Shown here: in pieces, positions 36,719 to 46,269 of the stretch | Layout: every line of letters begins with the position of its first letter | How positions within the stretch are numbered: position 1 is the stretch's first letter | Origin: Kiritimatiellales bacterium | GTDB taxonomy: Bacteria > Verrucomicrobiota > Kiritimatiellia > Kiritimatiellales > Pontiellaceae | Assembly: GCA_021734345.1 (NCBI GenBank) | Contig: JAIPJC010000003.1 | Span: forward strand, 1 to 64,000 | DNA length: 64,000 nucleotides | Direction: 5' to 3' | The notes under the pieces: model-generated | What the model saw: only the letters and a program-made list of their open reading frames with translations | Told to the model about the DNA's origin: nothing | Databases searched by the model: none | Translations under genes and position numbers: made by a program

Positions 36719-39448
36719 TTATTCGACTTTGACGCGGATAAACTTATGCCCGGTTTCTGTCGGGATGTGGTTGGTGACCGCATCCATTTCGGCGTTGAAG
36801 GTTCCCGCCTCCCCGATGGTGTATCCGGTGTAGTTGGTCCAGTCGACACCGAGGGTCAGATTCGTTTTATATTCCAGCGAATAGCCTAGACCGCTATCGA
36901 AGGCCGAGCGCCTGTAGTAGACATATTCCAGCACGTTGGAGGCGACTGTGCTTGCGGGTAGCAAACCGACATCCATGCCGTCGGCTGGATCTCCGCCAAA
37001 CGAATATTCGTAGAAGTTGCTGAAGTGGTCTCCATCGGGATCCGCCGCAGGATCCGCCGCGCCCGCCACCAACCCATGCAGGATGGTCCAGGCATCGTAG
37101 CCCCCCTTGAGCCTTCCCTCCACAACGAGGTTGTCAAACATGGCGAATGTCGATACGGGGTCTCCATCGTGGAACCAGGACAACATCAATCTGTTTTCCG
37201 GTTCCACCGTTCCGGTGTAGGACATCTGGCCGGTACCGAAATCATAACAGGTTCCGTTAAAAGTGGCCGATACGGTGTGGCCATCCGTAAATTCAATGAC
37301 CAGCGATTCATAGCCCCCCGTCATCAACGAAGTGACATCCATCGAGCCAACCTGCACACCGTTGTCATAAAGCTTTAGTAATTTAGCGGCGTACCTTACA
37401 TCCAAACGGAAGCTGTATCCTTTGTTGGCGGAAGTTCCGTCCGCGATCGCCATCCCAAAGTTGACCATGGCAAAGCCGCCTAGCGGAGTGGGCTGGATAT
37501 CCACAGAAATCCGGAGGTCATTGACCACGGTGGAAAAATCCTTCGCCAGGATTCCAGTCACTGTACCGGCGGCACCGCTCTTGAAGAGTTGCAAGGCATT
37601 CCCTGCGATCTTCGACACATTGGTGGTGGACGACCAATCCATGAAGGCCTCGGTTCCCGACTGGCGACCCGCCAAGCCGACATTGATATACGGACTGTCG
37701 GCCGTGTTGAACGTGTCCCGCAACAGAACGACATATTTCATGAAAAGTGCATCGATTTCCGAATGACCAAGTGCCGAACGATAGATCCGGATCTCATCCA
37801 GCTTTCCGGCGTAGGCGGTATTTCCAATCTCTACATCGACCGGAGCGTTGGCTCTTAAAGCTCCGCTGGCACCGGTTGCCGTCGCACAGGACACGCCATT
37901 GACATACACCGTTGTCGTCCCGGTTTCCTGCGTGTATGTTCCGGCCACGTGGAACCATTTTCCGGTGGTGATCGTTGTCCCGAGAGCAATGGCCGTGGTG
38001 GCGATCCCTTGCCAGGCGTTGTTGACGGTGCCCACCGTGAATTGCGCAACGCCTTCCGAATTGACCGACAATTCATAGACCAGGTTTTTGCGCACGACCA
38101 CGGCGGGCTCCCCGACCGAAGGAAACTCATCAAGATTGATCCAACCGGACACCGTGAGGGACGGCATGGATTCCAAGGAGCTGTGATGCGGCACAAAACA
38201 GTTCGCTCCACCGGACACGCTTCGCAGGCTCTTGTTTCTTGCGCCGGCCACAAACGCCATCGGGCCGTCGCGATACGCATGGTTTTGGTATTGGGAATAG
38301 TCATAGATGTCGTCGTCGAAATCGAACGGCCAATAGCCGACCAGATCCGATAGGCCCAGCGAATAGGATCCGTCCCGGATATCCCGAATAAAATCCAGCC
38401 GAACGCTATCGTTTGTGGAAGCGATGCTGTATCCGGGGGTCAGCCAGCCGCCCTCGGTATTTTCGTTCCAGGCGTACATGATGACCGTGTCGGCCTCTGA
38501 AGCGTCAGCGGAAGTATCAGACCAGACGGAAGCATCCCGCACAAAATCGGCCAGCTCCTTCGGATTGGGTTTTTCGTTCCACCGGTTTTGAACAATATTC
38601 GTCCAAGTGCCTACGGTGTCGTCCGGATTGTCGGCCGCATGATCGGCCCGCGGTCGGCGGTCCCATCCCGCCATGACAAAGGGAACCACCTTGTGTCCCC
38701 CTGCCGCAAAGTCGTTCCAACGGGCTTTCACGTTGTTGACCAACTGACCGTAGGAAAGGCCTGTAGAAGTTCCTTCGGTCGCGTAGGCATAGGCCGTAAC
38801 GGCATCGGCACCCAGAACATCCTTGGCCGCCTGCACCGTTGCCGGATCCCAACCCATGGCAACAAAATAGGGATCGCCCGCGCCCTGTGCTGTCGACATG
38901 GCGGCTAACTCATTCACATTATTCGTCATCCATGCCGCCGCATTAAACAGGTAAACCAACGGTCGCCCGCCCAAGACCTTCTGATAAGAGGCTTCCTTGA
39001 AATAATCGACATAGCGCTGCTTGTGGAGCCACCACTCCCGTCCGTTCAGGATGATGCAGAAATTGATCTGGCTCTTCTTCGAACTGCTCAAATAAAGGGC
39101 CAGCGGCTCGTGCATAGGGTCTTCCGGATAATCCAGGAAAGCCCAGTAGTCCAGCGCCCCTGTAGCCGACTCGATCTCCCGGTCCATGACCGCCTGGGTG
39201 GTGCAGCGGATCTCGACATTTGTGCGCGAGACATTCGAAGCAAAGAACGGCAGGCGGTTCCGCCATTTCTCAGGGTAAATCGCCTCCTCGTTCCATATGC
39301 CATGTTTGAAATCCGGCGTCCCGTATTCGTCGTTCAGTTCGTCGCCCACCCACACATCCCAGCGAATGGCGCCGACCGTGGCCGCACGGCACGACAACGC
39401 CATAACAAACAGCGCGACACCCAAAACCACTGTTTTCTTGAGATGCAT
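36719..39448 (-). CDS. Multidomain secreted protein: GH99-like + LamG-like + DTF domain + DPDGDHFSNFYEY-type C-terminus
   Basis: VGAIRWDVWVGDELN...MYAWNENTEGGWLTPG; LVGYWPFDFDDDIYDYSQYQNHAYRDGPMAFV...; LLRDTFNTADSPYINVGLAGRQSGTEAFMDWSS; ADPDGDHFSNFYEYSFGGDP. Confidence 0.75.
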   Translation of the reverse strand: MHLKKTVVLGVALFVMALSCRAATVGAIRWDVWVGDELNDEYGTPDFKHGIWNEEAIYPEKWRNRLPFFASNVSRTNVEIRCTTQAVMDREIESATGALDYWAFLDYPEDPMHEPLALYLSSSKKSQINFCIILNGREWWLHKQRYVDYFKEASYQKVLGGRPLVYLFNAAAWMTNNVNELAAMSTAQGAGDPYFVAMGWDPATVQAAKDVLGADAVTAYAYATEGTSTGLSYGQLVNNVKARWNDFAAGGHKVVPFVMAGWDRRPRADHAADNPDDTVGTWTNIVQNRWNEKPNPKELADFVRDASVWSDTSADASEADTVIMYAWNENTEGGWLTPGYSIASTNDSVRLDFIRDIRDGSYSLGLSDLVGYWPFDFDDDIYDYSQYQNHAYRDGPMAFVAGARNKSLRSVSGGANCFVPHHSSLESMPSLTVSGWINLDEFPSVGEPAVVVRKNLVYELSVNSEGVAQFTVGTVNNAWQGIATTAIALGTTITTGKWFHVAGTYTQETGTTTVYVNGVSCATATGASGALRANAPVDVEIGNTAYAGKLDEIRIYRSALGHSEIDALFMKYVVLLRDTFNTADSPYINVGLAGRQSGTEAFMDWSSTTNVSKIAGNALQLFKSGAAGTVTGILAKDFSTVVNDLRISVDIQPTPLGGFAMVNFGMAIADGTSANKGYSFRLDVRYAAKLLKLYDNGVQVGSMDVTSLMTGGYESLVIEFTDGHTVSATFNGTCYDFGTGQMSYTGTVEPENRLMLSWFHDGDPVSTFAMFDNLVVEGRLKGGYDAWTILHGLVAGAADPAADPDGDHFSNFYEYSFGGDPADGMDVGLLPASTVASNVLEYVYYRRSAFDSGLGYSLEYKTNLTLGVDWTNYTGYTIGEAGTFNAEMDAVTNHIPTETGHKFIRVKVE

Positions 39449-39450
39449 TA

Positions 39451-40863
39451 TTAGTCCTTTTGCCTTCCGTCAGCCCTTCGCTTCAACTCTGCGCGGATTT
39501 CATACATGCGGTCTTCACTCAACGGATAAAGGGCTATAAGTCCGATCGCAATCACCGAGGTTAGTATCGGAATTCCCGCTTCCAGAATACGCAGCCAAAG
39601 TATGGTTTCCGAACTCTGTGCGGAACCGTTTGTTGCATCGAAACCGCTTGCCACCAACAGCACCCCGCCGATCAGCGTCGCCACGGACATGCCGGTTTTC
39701 ATAATCCAGCCAAAGATGGCTTGGTAGCTTCCTTCACGGCGTGCGCCGGTATCCAGTTCATCGACATCGCAGATATCCGCAATCATGGATGCCCCGATCG
39801 TCCACATCGCCACAAAGCCGGCGGCAATCAAGGCTGGTGGCACCATCACCAGCAACGGATGGAGCGGATTGTAGCACCAGATTTTCGATACGTGCCCTAG
39901 CAGGTTGATGAATAGAAAAAAAAGAAACGTCGACTTCTTCCCGAAATGCGTGGCCGACCAGGTGACCGGCACGACGATCAGCATGGAAGAAACCACCCAG
40001 GCGGTTCCATTCAACCCGGCATAGACCGATGCCGCCTTCACGTCGCCGCCCATTACATAGTAGATGATGATATAGGGCGAAACGGAGGCGATGATGAAGA
40101 AGCCGGTGGACACCAGAAAAACACCCGCCATCAGCAGGAGAAAGGTCCGGTTTCCGAGCGTCGTCTTCAACCCCTTCCAGAATCCGATTTTTTCCTGATG
40201 GAGCGCTGCCTCAACATGGCCTTCCTTGCAAAGGAAAACCGGAACCAGACCGCTCACCACCAGAACAACGCCCATCAACAGCCCGACATAGCGAGCTCCC
40301 TGCAGCCCATCTTCAAAAACATCCAACTGGGTCAGCGCAAAAAGCCAGGGCATCAGGATGGCTCCGGCATTGCCGAAAAAATTACCGACGGCCTGGATGC
40401 GGGTTCGCTCGTGATAGTCGGGCGTCATCTCCAGCCCCATCGCACCCCACGGAACCATAAAAACTGTCAGCGCGGTGTAATAGAGCAGCGACATGCCGAG
40501 AAAATAGGCGAAGTATCCCTTCTCGCTCCAACCTGACGGCATCGCCCAGAGCAAGGCAAAAAGAACCCCGGTCAGAATCGCCCCGAAAAACATATAGGGC
40601 CGCCGCCGACCAAAACGCGAGCGGGTATTGTCGGAGATATGTCCCATCACCGGGTCGCTGATGGCGTCCCACAACCGTGGAATCGTCTGCGCCAGCCCCA
40701 CCAGCACGGGATTCACACCCAGACCAATATTCAAAACAAAACTCGCCAGATTGCCAATCGAGTAGGAGCCGAGCACCTGAGACATCGCGCCGAAGCCGTA
40801 GCCGATTTTCTGCCGAACCGGAACCCGGTCTTCATCCGGGGTTTTGTGATGTACCTTTGCCAT
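39451..40863 (-). CDS. MFS / GPH-family sugar:cation symporter (MelB-like)
   Basis: VRQKIGYGFGAMSQVLG...GLAQTIPRLWDAISDPVMGHISDNTRSRFGRRRPYMFFGA. Confidence 0.93.
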   Translation of the reverse strand: MAKVHHKTPDEDRVPVRQKIGYGFGAMSQVLGSYSIGNLASFVLNIGLGVNPVLVGLAQTIPRLWDAISDPVMGHISDNTRSRFGRRRPYMFFGAILTGVLFALLWAMPSGWSEKGYFAYFLGMSLLYYTALTVFMVPWGAMGLEMTPDYHERTRIQAVGNFFGNAGAILMPWLFALTQLDVFEDGLQGARYVGLLMGVVLVVSGLVPVFLCKEGHVEAALHQEKIGFWKGLKTTLGNRTFLLLMAGVFLVSTGFFIIASVSPYIIIYYVMGGDVKAASVYAGLNGTAWVVSSMLIVVPVTWSATHFGKKSTFLFFLFINLLGHVSKIWCYNPLHPLLVMVPPALIAAGFVAMWTIGASMIADICDVDELDTGARREGSYQAIFGWIMKTGMSVATLIGGVLLVASGFDATNGSAQSSETILWLRILEAGIPILTSVIAIGLIALYPLSEDRMYEIRAELKRRADGRQKD

Positions 40864-40973
40864 AGGACTCTACCTCGACTAAATACACAGTATACGCGGG
40901 AGAAAGTACGTCGTCCTATAGATTCCTGCCAAAACATAGCACACTTGTGCCAAACTAATTCGCGCGCTTTGGA

Positions 40974-42521
40974 CTACAACAGCACCGGGATCGTTGTTGC
41001 GGCGAGGGCGAGCGCAATCAGGAAAACGGAGAGGTAGCGCTGCGGCGCGGTCCGGGCGTGGGTGAAGAGATGGATCCATCCGATATACCACACGAGCACG
41101 GCCAACAACGGGGGCGGCGGTACGTTCCAACTGGAACCGGGCAGGCCGGACAGGAATGCGACGGTGCCGAGCAGGCCGTTGATGAATACGAGGGCGGCAT
41201 GGTTGAAGATGCCCGACGCGATGGGAACAAGCAGGGATAGCCAGCCCGAGAGGACGACGCAAAACGTGAGCGGTACGACCACCAGGTTTCCAATCAACGA
41301 AACCGTCGAGAACGATCCAAAAAAGAGGGCCGTAAGCGGGATCGAAGCAATGAAGGCCGCCGCCGAGGTGATGCCGAGCGATGCGACATAGTTGCGAACC
41401 GTGCCCAACCATCCTCCGCCCTTGGTGATCAGTCGCCCCGGCGGCCCGGCAAAGGCCATGACGAGAAAGCTGACCACCGTGAAGGAAAAGATGAACCCGG
41501 CAGAGAGGATTTCCTGCGGATGGATGAACAGAAGCAGAATGGCCGCAAAGGCGATGGCGTTGGGAACATCGGGTTTGCGACGGAACAGGGGGGCGCAAAA
41601 GTAGACGGTGGCCATGGTGAGGGCGCGCAAGGCGCTGGACTTCATGCCGGTGGCGCAGACGTAGACCAGCAAGAGCGGAAGTAGCCAGAGCCCCCATTTG
41701 TCGCGCGGTACGCCGACCGTTTTGAGAACCACGGTGATCAACAGTCCTACCATCCCGACATGCAGGCCGGAAATGGCGAAGATGTGCATGGTGCCGGTAC
41801 GCCGAAACTGCTGGATGATCTCGACCGGGATGGCCTTGCGATAGCCTAGCATCAAGGCTTTGAACACGGCCAACTGGGTCGGATGGCGTTCCACTCCATT
41901 CGACAGGGTTTTCGCGGCGCGCTCGCGCTGTTGCTGAATCCATCCCATGGGGGAAAGAGCGGGATGGCCGGCCAGCGGATTCCAATCCTTGGAGGTTGGA
42001 ACCACCAACTCGACGGATTCTTCGCCGGGATAGTTTCGCTTGCGCAACGTTCCCGAAAAACAGATGCGCCCGCCGATCCTGAATGGTTTTTCGGACAAGC
42101 TTCCCGGTATGCGCACCTGGATCCGACCGCGAAGCCGCGTCCAAGGTGTGGATGTTTTCAGACCTTCGCAGTCGAGCGGAAACACCCAGGTTCCGCGATT
42201 GCCGACGGAAGAGGAATAGTATTCCGGCGAATCGGCTATGCGGCCGATAAGCTCTATATGCTCCATCGGAAGCACGCATTGGAGTTGGTTGATGCCGGCG
42301 GAGGAAATCGCGGCGGCGTCCACCATGAAACGGCACGCAGAGACAAGTACCACACAGGCAAACACCATCGCACCGGAGGTTCGGGAACGAAGAAACCATA
42401 CCGCAGATAGAAGAAGGAGCAATGCGGCAATCGCCAAGATGCCAAACGAACAAAGCCCAGTGGCGGCAAGAACCATTCCGACCGCAACACTTAGCGCGAT
42501 GCCAACCAAGGGACGCCGCAA
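40974..42521 (-). CDS. comEC: ComEC/Rec2-family competence protein (membrane channel domain)
   Basis: RRTGTMHIFAISGLHVGMVGLLITVVL and LRALTMATVYFCAPLFRRKPDVPNAIAFAAI; many TM segments. Confidence 0.9.
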   Translation of the reverse strand: MRRPLVGIALSVAVGMVLAATGLCSFGILAIAALLLLLSAVWFLRSRTSGAMVFACVVLVSACRFMVDAAAISSAGINQLQCVLPMEHIELIGRIADSPEYYSSSVGNRGTWVFPLDCEGLKTSTPWTRLRGRIQVRIPGSLSEKPFRIGGRICFSGTLRKRNYPGEESVELVVPTSKDWNPLAGHPALSPMGWIQQQRERAAKTLSNGVERHPTQLAVFKALMLGYRKAIPVEIIQQFRRTGTMHIFAISGLHVGMVGLLITVVLKTVGVPRDKWGLWLLPLLLVYVCATGMKSSALRALTMATVYFCAPLFRRKPDVPNAIAFAAILLLFIHPQEILSAGFIFSFTVVSFLVMAFAGPPGRLITKGGGWLGTVRNYVASLGITSAAAFIASIPLTALFFGSFSTVSLIGNLVVVPLTFCVVLSGWLSLLVPIASGIFNHAALVFINGLLGTVAFLSGLPGSSWNVPPPPLLAVLVWYIGWIHLFTHARTAPQRYLSVFLIALALAATTIPVLL

Positions 42522-42556
42522 GCCGATGCCTGTTTCGAGCGCGGTGATGGTGCCCC

Positions 42557-43678
42557 CTATTCTTGCTTGAATAGCTTGTAATACGCCATGCGGACTTTGT
42601 GCTTGAAGCTGGAATAGGTGTAGCGGTTGGCGACGAGATGCTGCCCTTCGGTGGCAACGGCCAGCGAGAACAAGGGTTCCCGAATGACCCGCAGCAAGCC
42701 GTCGGCGATGGACTCCGCGCTGGAAAGGACGCGTACGGAGTTTTTTTCGGCAAGGATCTCGTCGTATGCGGCGGCGTGGAGGGTGACCAGCGGCGCGCCG
42801 GCATGCAAGAGGGTATAGACTAGAGGATGGATATAGCGGCCGTCCTGTTGCGGCACCAGCAGGATGGCATCGGCGATGTCGAGCGCGGCCAGGAAGGCGT
42901 TGGGGTCGCCCGGCGCAAGAAATATGCAGCGGCCGGCAATATCGAGATTGGCGGCCATTTTTTCCGCCTGCTCACATGATGCCCCATTAAAGTAAAAGGC
43001 GGTGCCCGGCAAGGCGTCGATAACCTTGCGGGCCGCCAAGAGCAGGTTCCGATAACCGATCGCATCTCCGGGAAGCACGCTGCAAACTACGACCGGATTG
43101 GGTCGTTTTTCAAAAGATGCGAACAGGGTGGATGTGTCGCTTCCCCGGCGGGCATAGAGCGACTGCATGGGAACATCTTCGAGCTGCACAACCGCCGCGT
43201 CCTTGTCTATGCCGCATAAGTCGGCTGTCAGGGCTGAGCAGGATGAAAAAATGATTTCAGCGCGTTCCATCACCTTGGCTTCCATCCGCTGGAAATGGTT
43301 CGGAAAAAGTTTCCAAAGTTTGGGAGCGCCCGCGCCGGCCTTGCCGGAAAAACACCGGGAGGCGTCGTAGACAAGCGGAATCTTTTTCCAGCGGCAGAGT
43401 CGGGCCGCGAAAAACACGGATTCATCGACGGCATGGATCGCATCGTACGAAACACGCCCTGCCGCCCTCATGGCTGCCGTGCGAATCTTCCCCCGGCCAA
43501 ACAAGTTTTCCCCACCGCCGCCCAGCACGCGAATATGCGGATGGTCGGGAAGGTCGCTATGCGGTGAAAGCAGATCGACACGATGGCCGGCATCCGCCAA
43601 GGCGCGCACCATGGCCACTGCGCGCACGCCCTCGCCGTGCAATGAAAGCTGTGCGTATGAGATGAATAGAATATTCAT
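42557..43678 (-). CDS. Glycosyltransferase (GT4-like)
   Basis: MNILFISYAQLSLHGEGVRAVAMVRALADAGHRVDLLSPHS; C-terminal LLVPQQDGRYIHPLVYTLLHAGAPLV. Confidence 0.75.
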   Translation of the reverse strand: MNILFISYAQLSLHGEGVRAVAMVRALADAGHRVDLLSPHSDLPDHPHIRVLGGGGENLFGRGKIRTAAMRAAGRVSYDAIHAVDESVFFAARLCRWKKIPLVYDASRCFSGKAGAGAPKLWKLFPNHFQRMEAKVMERAEIIFSSCSALTADLCGIDKDAAVVQLEDVPMQSLYARRGSDTSTLFASFEKRPNPVVVCSVLPGDAIGYRNLLLAARKVIDALPGTAFYFNGASCEQAEKMAANLDIAGRCIFLAPGDPNAFLAALDIADAILLVPQQDGRYIHPLVYTLLHAGAPLVTLHAAAYDEILAEKNSVRVLSSAESIADGLLRVIREPLFSLAVATEGQHLVANRYTYSSFKHKVRMAYYKLFKQE

Positions 43679-43701
43679 AACCACAAGGGAGGAAATCGCT
43701 G

Positions 43702-44982
43702 CTATTGCTTCGGTTTTAGCAATTCGTTCTCTTTAAGATCCATCGAACCACTTGGCATTTCCAGCTTCGGCCCGATCTCCGGCTTCGGGGATTGCGCGGC
43801 ATCAATGTTTTGCGCCATTTTTTCGAGCCATTGCCGGAACTCTTCGCCACCGATGCGGTCTGTGAACGCCTGGAAGTTGCGATCCTCGCGCACCGGATCG
43901 AGCAGCGGATCCTGCATCCACCCCATCACAATTTTTTCGCCGAACAGCTGGGCGGCACGTCCAAGGGTTTGGACGGTTTCCTGGCTGAGCTGGAGCTGGG
44001 CATTGCAGATGGCGATCTGCTTGTAGTACGCTTGATTCCTGTAGTTGTTTTCGCGCAGCTTGTTCAGCGCAACCAGTGCCTTGGCATATTGACCAATCTG
44101 CATATAGGTCGAGGCCTGCCGCTCCAAGGCCTGGATATCTTTAGGCGCATCGCGCAGTACACGACCATAGACTTCGGCGGCTTCCGCAAAATTCCCCTGG
44201 TCATAGAGCGCGTTGGCTAGATAGCGCTGAATATCGGCATCATTGAGGTTTTCGTCGAGATACCACTCGGCCATGGACTGCACTGCTTCATGGTCGCCAA
44301 ACGCATCCAGCGCCTGAATCAGACTCTTTTTAACATCCTCGCGCGAAGGATCGACACTCAGCAGGCGAATATAGGAATTAACGGCCTCTACATAGTCTTT
44401 CTTTGCATAGTAGAGCCGCCCCAGACGTTCCAGGGCACCACTATGAGCAGGGTCTTGCCGCAATGCATTCTGGCATTGCTCGATGGCCTGGTCGTAGATA
44501 TTCCGCTGCAACAGGGCATCCGCCGAGCGTACGAGACGGTCGGCATCCTTCCATTTCTGGATGCGCTTCACAAACTGTTCGCGCGCGTCCTGATCTTGGA
44601 TATTGAAGTCTTCGACCATCGCAACCTCCTGCAACACCGGCGATTTTTCCGTATCCGCATGTTCGAGCCAGATGCTTTCCTCGTACAGGCTGATGCCTTT
44701 GCGCAGCATAAAGAATGCGATCACCAGCAACAGGATCATGATCACCGATTTCAGGATCGCCATCAGTGCCATTTTTTCGCGCGGATCCATCTTTTCCGGG
44801 CCTCTCCCGGATACCGCCTGATGGCGACCCGTTTTTCGCACGCTGTGCGCAGCGGAGGTCCTGCTGTCGTCAAAAAGCGGCTTTTCTGTCGGACTAGAGG
44901 AATAGAACTCGGTATTGGAGGCCAATGGATCGAATCCACCCGTCGCACGCACCGACCCAGTTTTTCTGTGTGTTTTTCTCAT
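43702..44982 (-). CDS. TPR-repeat membrane protein
   Basis: One TM segment (SVIMILLLVIAFFML) followed by tandem TPR units. Confidence 0.82.
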   Translation of the reverse strand: MRKTHRKTGSVRATGGFDPLASNTEFYSSSPTEKPLFDDSRTSAAHSVRKTGRHQAVSGRGPEKMDPREKMALMAILKSVIMILLLVIAFFMLRKGISLYEESIWLEHADTEKSPVLQEVAMVEDFNIQDQDAREQFVKRIQKWKDADRLVRSADALLQRNIYDQAIEQCQNALRQDPAHSGALERLGRLYYAKKDYVEAVNSYIRLLSVDPSREDVKKSLIQALDAFGDHEAVQSMAEWYLDENLNDADIQRYLANALYDQGNFAEAAEVYGRVLRDAPKDIQALERQASTYMQIGQYAKALVALNKLRENNYRNQAYYKQIAICNAQLQLSQETVQTLGRAAQLFGEKIVMGWMQDPLLDPVREDRNFQAFTDRIGGEEFRQWLEKMAQNIDAAQSPKPEIGPKLEMPSGSMDLKENELLKPKQ

Positions 44983-45117
44983 AAGGCTGAAAGTACCGGT
45001 TTATTCCCCCACCCATCGGGGCATCATTCCATCAACAAAAGGTTGCAGTATTAGGTGCGGAAGGTTAAGTGTCAAGTGTTGCTCCGAACAGGTGAAATTT
45101 AAATCAGCAGGCATTTT

Positions 45118-45327
45118 ATGACGACATTTATTACATTATTCGTGACCGCACTGGTGCTAGTGGGCGTTCCGCTAGGTATTTTGGCAACGATCAATGGGCT
45201 TCGCAAGAAACAGCCCGGCTGCTCAGGAAACCATGATTGCGTGGTCTACAAGGGCGAGCGGATCACCTGTCCTTCGTGCGACTTGCGCGAATACAAGGCC
45301 GCCAAGCTCGCCGCGCAAAAACAATAG
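45118..45327 (+). CDS. Small single-TM protein with Cys motif C-x5-C-x9-C-x2-C
   Basis: MTTFITLFVTALVLVGVPLGILATINGLRKKQPGCSGNHDCVVYKGERITCPSCDLREYKAAKLAAQKQ; followed by a terminator. Confidence 0.7.
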   Translation: MTTFITLFVTALVLVGVPLGILATINGLRKKQPGCSGNHDCVVYKGERITCPSCDLREYKAAKLAAQKQ

Positions 45328-45352
45328 CAGTCAATCCCGGGTCGATACCAAT

Positions 45353-45382
45353 GGGAGCATCCGAAGGGTGGCTCCCTTTTTT
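45353..45382 (+). terminator. Rho-independent terminator
   Basis: GGGAGC-N12-GCTCCC stem followed by TTTTTT. Confidence 0.75.
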
Positions 45383-45863
45383 ATACCTTGCGACAGGCGC
45401 CGCAGACACCAAACACAACAATCCGATGCGTACGTTCTTTGAAGTTGTGGAGAGAGCATGCCTGGGTAATGCGTTGGATCAACTTATCATCTGAAAACTC
45501 AATGAACTCACCGCACACATCGCATATCATATGTTCATGAACAGGGTGGTTGAAGGTATGCTCGTAGTGGGCGTGCACGTCGGTATCGCGGATGACCCGC
45601 ACAAATCCCGCCTCCTCCATCAGCGCGAGCGTCCGGTAGACTGTTCCGCGGCTGACATGGTTCGGCCCGCTTGAAAGCTCGGAGGCCAGATCGTCCGCAC
45701 AGAAATGGTCGTGGCGCGCAAACACCTGGGCAAGCACGATCTTTCGTGCCTGGGTGACTCTCGCCTGCTTTTTCTTGAGGAACGAGACAAACAACGGCCA
45801 AGCCTCTTCCACCGACTGCTGCACTTCCTCCGCTAGTTCCGTTCCTTGCTGCATTTTGCTCAT
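45381..45863 (-). CDS. Fur family transcriptional regulator
   Basis: QARVTQARKIVLAQVFARHDHFCADDLAS...VSRGTVYRTLALMEEAGFVRVI...HEHMICDVCGEFIEF; start at MSKMQQGT. Confidence 0.92.
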   Translation of the reverse strand: MSKMQQGTELAEEVQQSVEEAWPLFVSFLKKKQARVTQARKIVLAQVFARHDHFCADDLASELSSGPNHVSRGTVYRTLALMEEAGFVRVIRDTDVHAHYEHTFNHPVHEHMICDVCGEFIEFSDDKLIQRITQACSLHNFKERTHRIVVFGVCGACRKV

Positions 45864-46004
45864 GATCGTGCCGCCGTCCTTTGTTTGAATTGAATCTATA
45901 TATAAACAACTGTATGCCGCATAATTATGACTGCAATCAAGAAATTTGCTGTTATATTCCGTCTTTTTATGTGACAAACACCCAATTAACAAAGGAGACC
46001 CATT

Positions 46005-46175
46005 ATGGCACATGTTATTTCAAGCGAGTGTATTTCCTGCGGCGCATGCGAATCCACTTGCCCGGTGGAAGCCATCAGCCAAGGCGACGACCAGTTCGTA
46101 ATCAATGCAAATACCTGCACCGATTGCGGAGCCTGCGCCGATTCCTGCCCGGTTGACGCCATTTCCGCCGGCTAG
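46005..46175 (+). CDS. 2[4Fe-4S] ferredoxin, 56 aa
   Basis: MAHVISSECISCGACESTCPVEAISQGDDQFVINANTCTDCGACADSCPVDAISAG; AGGAGA Shine-Dalgarno; below the ORF track length cutoff. Confidence 0.95.
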   Translation: MAHVISSECISCGACESTCPVEAISQGDDQFVINANTCTDCGACADSCPVDAISAG

Positions 46176-46199
46176 GTAAAACAACACCAAGCAGCAAAG

Positions 46200-46228
46200 A
46201 AGCGACCCATGATGCGGTCGCTTTTTTT
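46200..46228 (+). terminator. Rho-independent terminator after the ferredoxin gene
   Basis: AAGCGACC-CATGATGC-GGTCGCTT followed by a T run. Confidence 0.85.
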
Positions 46229-46269
46229 GTGTCTGCGCAGGGAGGAATTCCAACCGTAAAAGACGGTCT

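Noticed and set aside
40879-42804. 641-aa minus-strand ORF overlapping comEC
   Set aside because: It is in a different frame from the clear ComEC product, has a low-complexity H/R/P/S-rich translation and no recognisable domain; a shadow ORF.
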